This document shows, piece by piece, positions 57,916 to 60,000 of a DNA stretch of 60,000 bases; position 1 is the stretch's first letter, and every line of letters begins with the position of its first letter. Below the pieces are notes generated by a model that ran no database searches, was not told the origin of the DNA, and saw only the letters and a program-made list of their open reading frames with translations. Made by a program: the position numbers and the translations under genes. The DNA is from Antedon mediterranea (taxonomy: Eukaryota > Echinodermata > Crinoidea > Comatulida > Antedonidae). The stretch spans positions 7,628,001 to 7,688,000 of the forward strand of contig NC_092672.1 in the NCBI RefSeq assembly GCF_964355755.1, in the 5' to 3' direction.

Positions 57916-60000
57916 TCAGCGGTGGTACGATGAATTGTTAGTTTGGTCACCAGCAAGTTTAGTAGTGTCTGTCATAGTGATTGTATCTGGATGGATACGG
58001 TTGGCTGTCTTCTTCTTCCATTTATATTGAACCTATAATTATGAACGTATGATATACAATTGAGAAATTATAACTGAATTTTACTTTTGAACTTTCCTAA
58101 TACATTCTATGAATCACTATAAAGCAAGATAAAGAGATAAAAAGACCACGTAAAAGTGCATAACGTATCATTAAAGCAGAAATAATGGGTTCACTGATTT
58201 ACGAGAAGTGTATTTTAGAAAAAATTAATATTAGGAAAGACCCCACCCATCTGCTACATTACTGTTACAATTTTAATAGATCTGGCATTGGACTACGACC
58301 ACCAAAAGCCAATCTATGTAGAACTAGGAAATCCTTTGTTGTAAATAGCATTTATATATATTATGTATAATTCAAATGTTCGACGATAACTCTATATACT
58401 GTAATTGTTTTTAAATTTTTATCAGTTTTAATTTAACAATGGCCTATAAATCCTATTTTAACATTGGCTTATAGCGTTTTGGCCAATTTTATGTATTATT
58501 TTTTTGTGCCAGTTTCATTGTCTTTTTGTCTTAATTATGCCCAGCAAAATTAATTTGCATTTTAAGTGGGGACCAATAACATTTCTTGAATCTTGAGTCA
58601 GAAGGGAAGTGAAATGAGAAAGAGCTTCCCTTCAAATTTACCAACATGCCTTTCATCTCCGATTCCATGTTAAGACCTCCGGCTTCCCCACTCTACCTTC
58701 CCCCATACACTATCCTCCCACTCTCTCTCTCCCCTAGGGTGAGTATTAACACCTTTTCTGCCTTCCCAGATGATATAAAAAAGAAATTTCTCTCAATTGT
58801 AACTAATTTTGTATTTATTTTGTCTATTTATGCCGATATTTTCCTTTGATGGCATCGTTGCTAATGAAATTGAAATGAAATGCCCAACTTTTTTTTTACC
58901 AAGTTTGAAAATTTAAGATATTGCTAAAACTGATTGTTATTTAGGTAAATTTAAAAGTACACGTGAGTACTGTACCTCATTACTGAAGACACACTGAGAG
59001 AGCCAGATGAAGAAACCTTGAAATGAGTTCATGATGACAAATATGTATTCCATGACTTTGGAACTACTGAAGAGGATGATGATACCAAAAATCCATGGTA
59101 GTCCAACTACAGGTGCAAGGAGGATCAAACCGAACGCCAACGATCTTTAAAAACAAAAACAAGGAAAACACAATACAGTTTTTGATATATTCATACTATA
59201 CCGGTAATATTTATTATTTTTGTACTAGAAATCCTTGCATACTTACTGATAGAAGTAATGTTAGTAATTTGAATTAGTCTGGAAGACATTATACAATTAT
59301 TTACTACTGTATCTGAATTATCATTTTTTTTATATTCATTTATCATAATAATTATTATGAAATTGTTCATGTCAAAACGAAATCATTTAAGATATATGTT
59401 GATACCTGATTCGTTTGATTGAGTTCTTGTCTTCTTTAGATCGTGTTGGAAATCGAGTTTTTGTGAGTGCTATATGTCCAATGACAACAATCTGTACACT
59501 GATAATCTATACAAGAAAATACAGCATGTAATATATTATTAATGAGTGTTTGTTCAGTTTTCAACTTTTAATTTTAAAAATTATTTCAAGTTCAAATTAA
59601 CTAAACATTTCGATTCTTCTTAAAACACAGACAAACATGTAACACTTTTCGTGAAGTAATTGAAATTAAAATGGTTTAGAAAACCAGTGTACCAACGAAA
59701 ACACAAACCGCATGTTGACGTGAATATCAAATTAACCATACTTTACCAAACTTCAATTTCAAGAATTTCTCTACGATAATATATAATACTTATTGATAAT
59801 GTTATAATGTAAAATTGTATCGCATTTCAGTTTACTGTAATGATAATTTTAATAAATATACCATTATGAATTAATAATCAACCAAAATCGCAAAAAACTC
59901 TAAAATAAGCAGACAAGCAGAAAAAATGCGTCATTACTGAAGAGGACAAAGGATGACAACCATTACTTACAATAAGCGTAATAGCCATTGGTATGATGAA
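57916..60000 (-). CDS. Gene 5: adhesion GPCR, 3' end only
   Basis: Exons 59971 to beyond 60000 (start of the TM4-5 exon), 59506-59406 (TM5/ICL3), 59144-58976 (TM6-7: LPWIFG, NSFQGFFIW) and 58032-57916 (tail, 39 codons including stop). Lengths and phases equal those of gene 3 exon by exon, and the last exon encodes a nearly identical tail ending NSSYHR. The 5' part lies outside the window. It is the duplicated copy of the gene 3 3' end, upstream of gene 4 in the same orientation. Confidence 0.8.
58166..58590 (+). mobile_element. LINE 3' end fragment, copy B of duplication
   Basis: Copy of 25405-25838 at the same intron position of gene 5, ending in CTTGAATCTTGA repeats. Shared through the segmental duplication, not by a new insertion. 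Confidence 0.55.

Larger units (their letters stand above)
50655..60000. repeat. Segmental duplication, copy B
   Basis: Direct copy of about 20390-27505, continuing past the window end. Sequence is nearly identical over long stretches (for example 51980-52540 against 21680-22245). Breakpoint at about 50655, where HYR-flanking intron of gene 4 meets MAM-flanking intron of gene 2. Confidence 0.85.

Overview
The window reads as AT-rich, intron-rich eukaryotic DNA from a marine invertebrate deuterostome, most likely an echinoderm. The reasons are short exons with GT-AG introns, adhesion-GPCR and HYR/CUB/MAM receptor genes, many LINE/SINE/MITE relics, and strong over-use of the palindrome TAGGCCTA. 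The species cannot be fixed from sequence alone. No prokaryotic, viral or CRISPR features are seen.

All recognisable host genes lie on the minus strand and form a tandem receptor cluster. Right to left (5' to 3' on the minus strand) they are: gene 5 (57916 to beyond 60000), the 3' end of an adhesion GPCR; gene 4 (40349-53646), a decayed receptor tyrosine kinase with signal peptide, CUB, MAM, HYR, TM and kinase exons; gene 3 (25149-38035), an intact adhesion GPCR with signal peptide, two CUB domains, a Thr-rich stalk, GAIN/GPS and 7TM (829 aa by exon arithmetic); gene 2 (13542-23371), an adhesion GPCR with CUB, MAM, Thr-rich stalk, GAIN/GPS and 7TM; and gene 1 (366-6315), a compact adhesion GPCR with signal peptide, GAIN/GPS and 7TM (487 aa). 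Exon lengths and phases of the GAIN/GPS/7TM part are nearly identical in genes 1, 2 and 3, so these are recent tandem paralogues. Their ectodomains differ because modules with phase-1 boundaries were added, doubled or lost.

A direct segmental duplication links about 20390-27505 with about 50655-60000. It placed the promoter, signal peptide, CUB and MAM exons of a gene-2-like GPCR directly upstream of the HYR-TM-kinase exons, making a chimaeric receptor gene. That gene now carries at least seven lesions: two lost splice acceptors, three frameshifts, a premature stop, and a 1.08-kb foldback transposon inside the HYR exon. It is called a pseudogene, with assembly error as the alternative for the small changes.

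Repeats fill the introns and intergenic DNA: a 2.5-kb non-autonomous Helitron with an A|T empty site in the sister duplicate; a dead Penelope-like element; several LINE 3' ends; tRNA- and 5S-related SINE-like pieces; at least four MITE families; a 78-bp minisatellite (35180-37855); a stalk-derived minisatellite (33330-34040); and CGAC/CAGA arrays inside a repeated composite element. Paralogue comparison shows TA changed to TAGGCCTA or TACCGGTA at matching sites, which looks like transposon excision footprints and may explain the excess of these palindromes.
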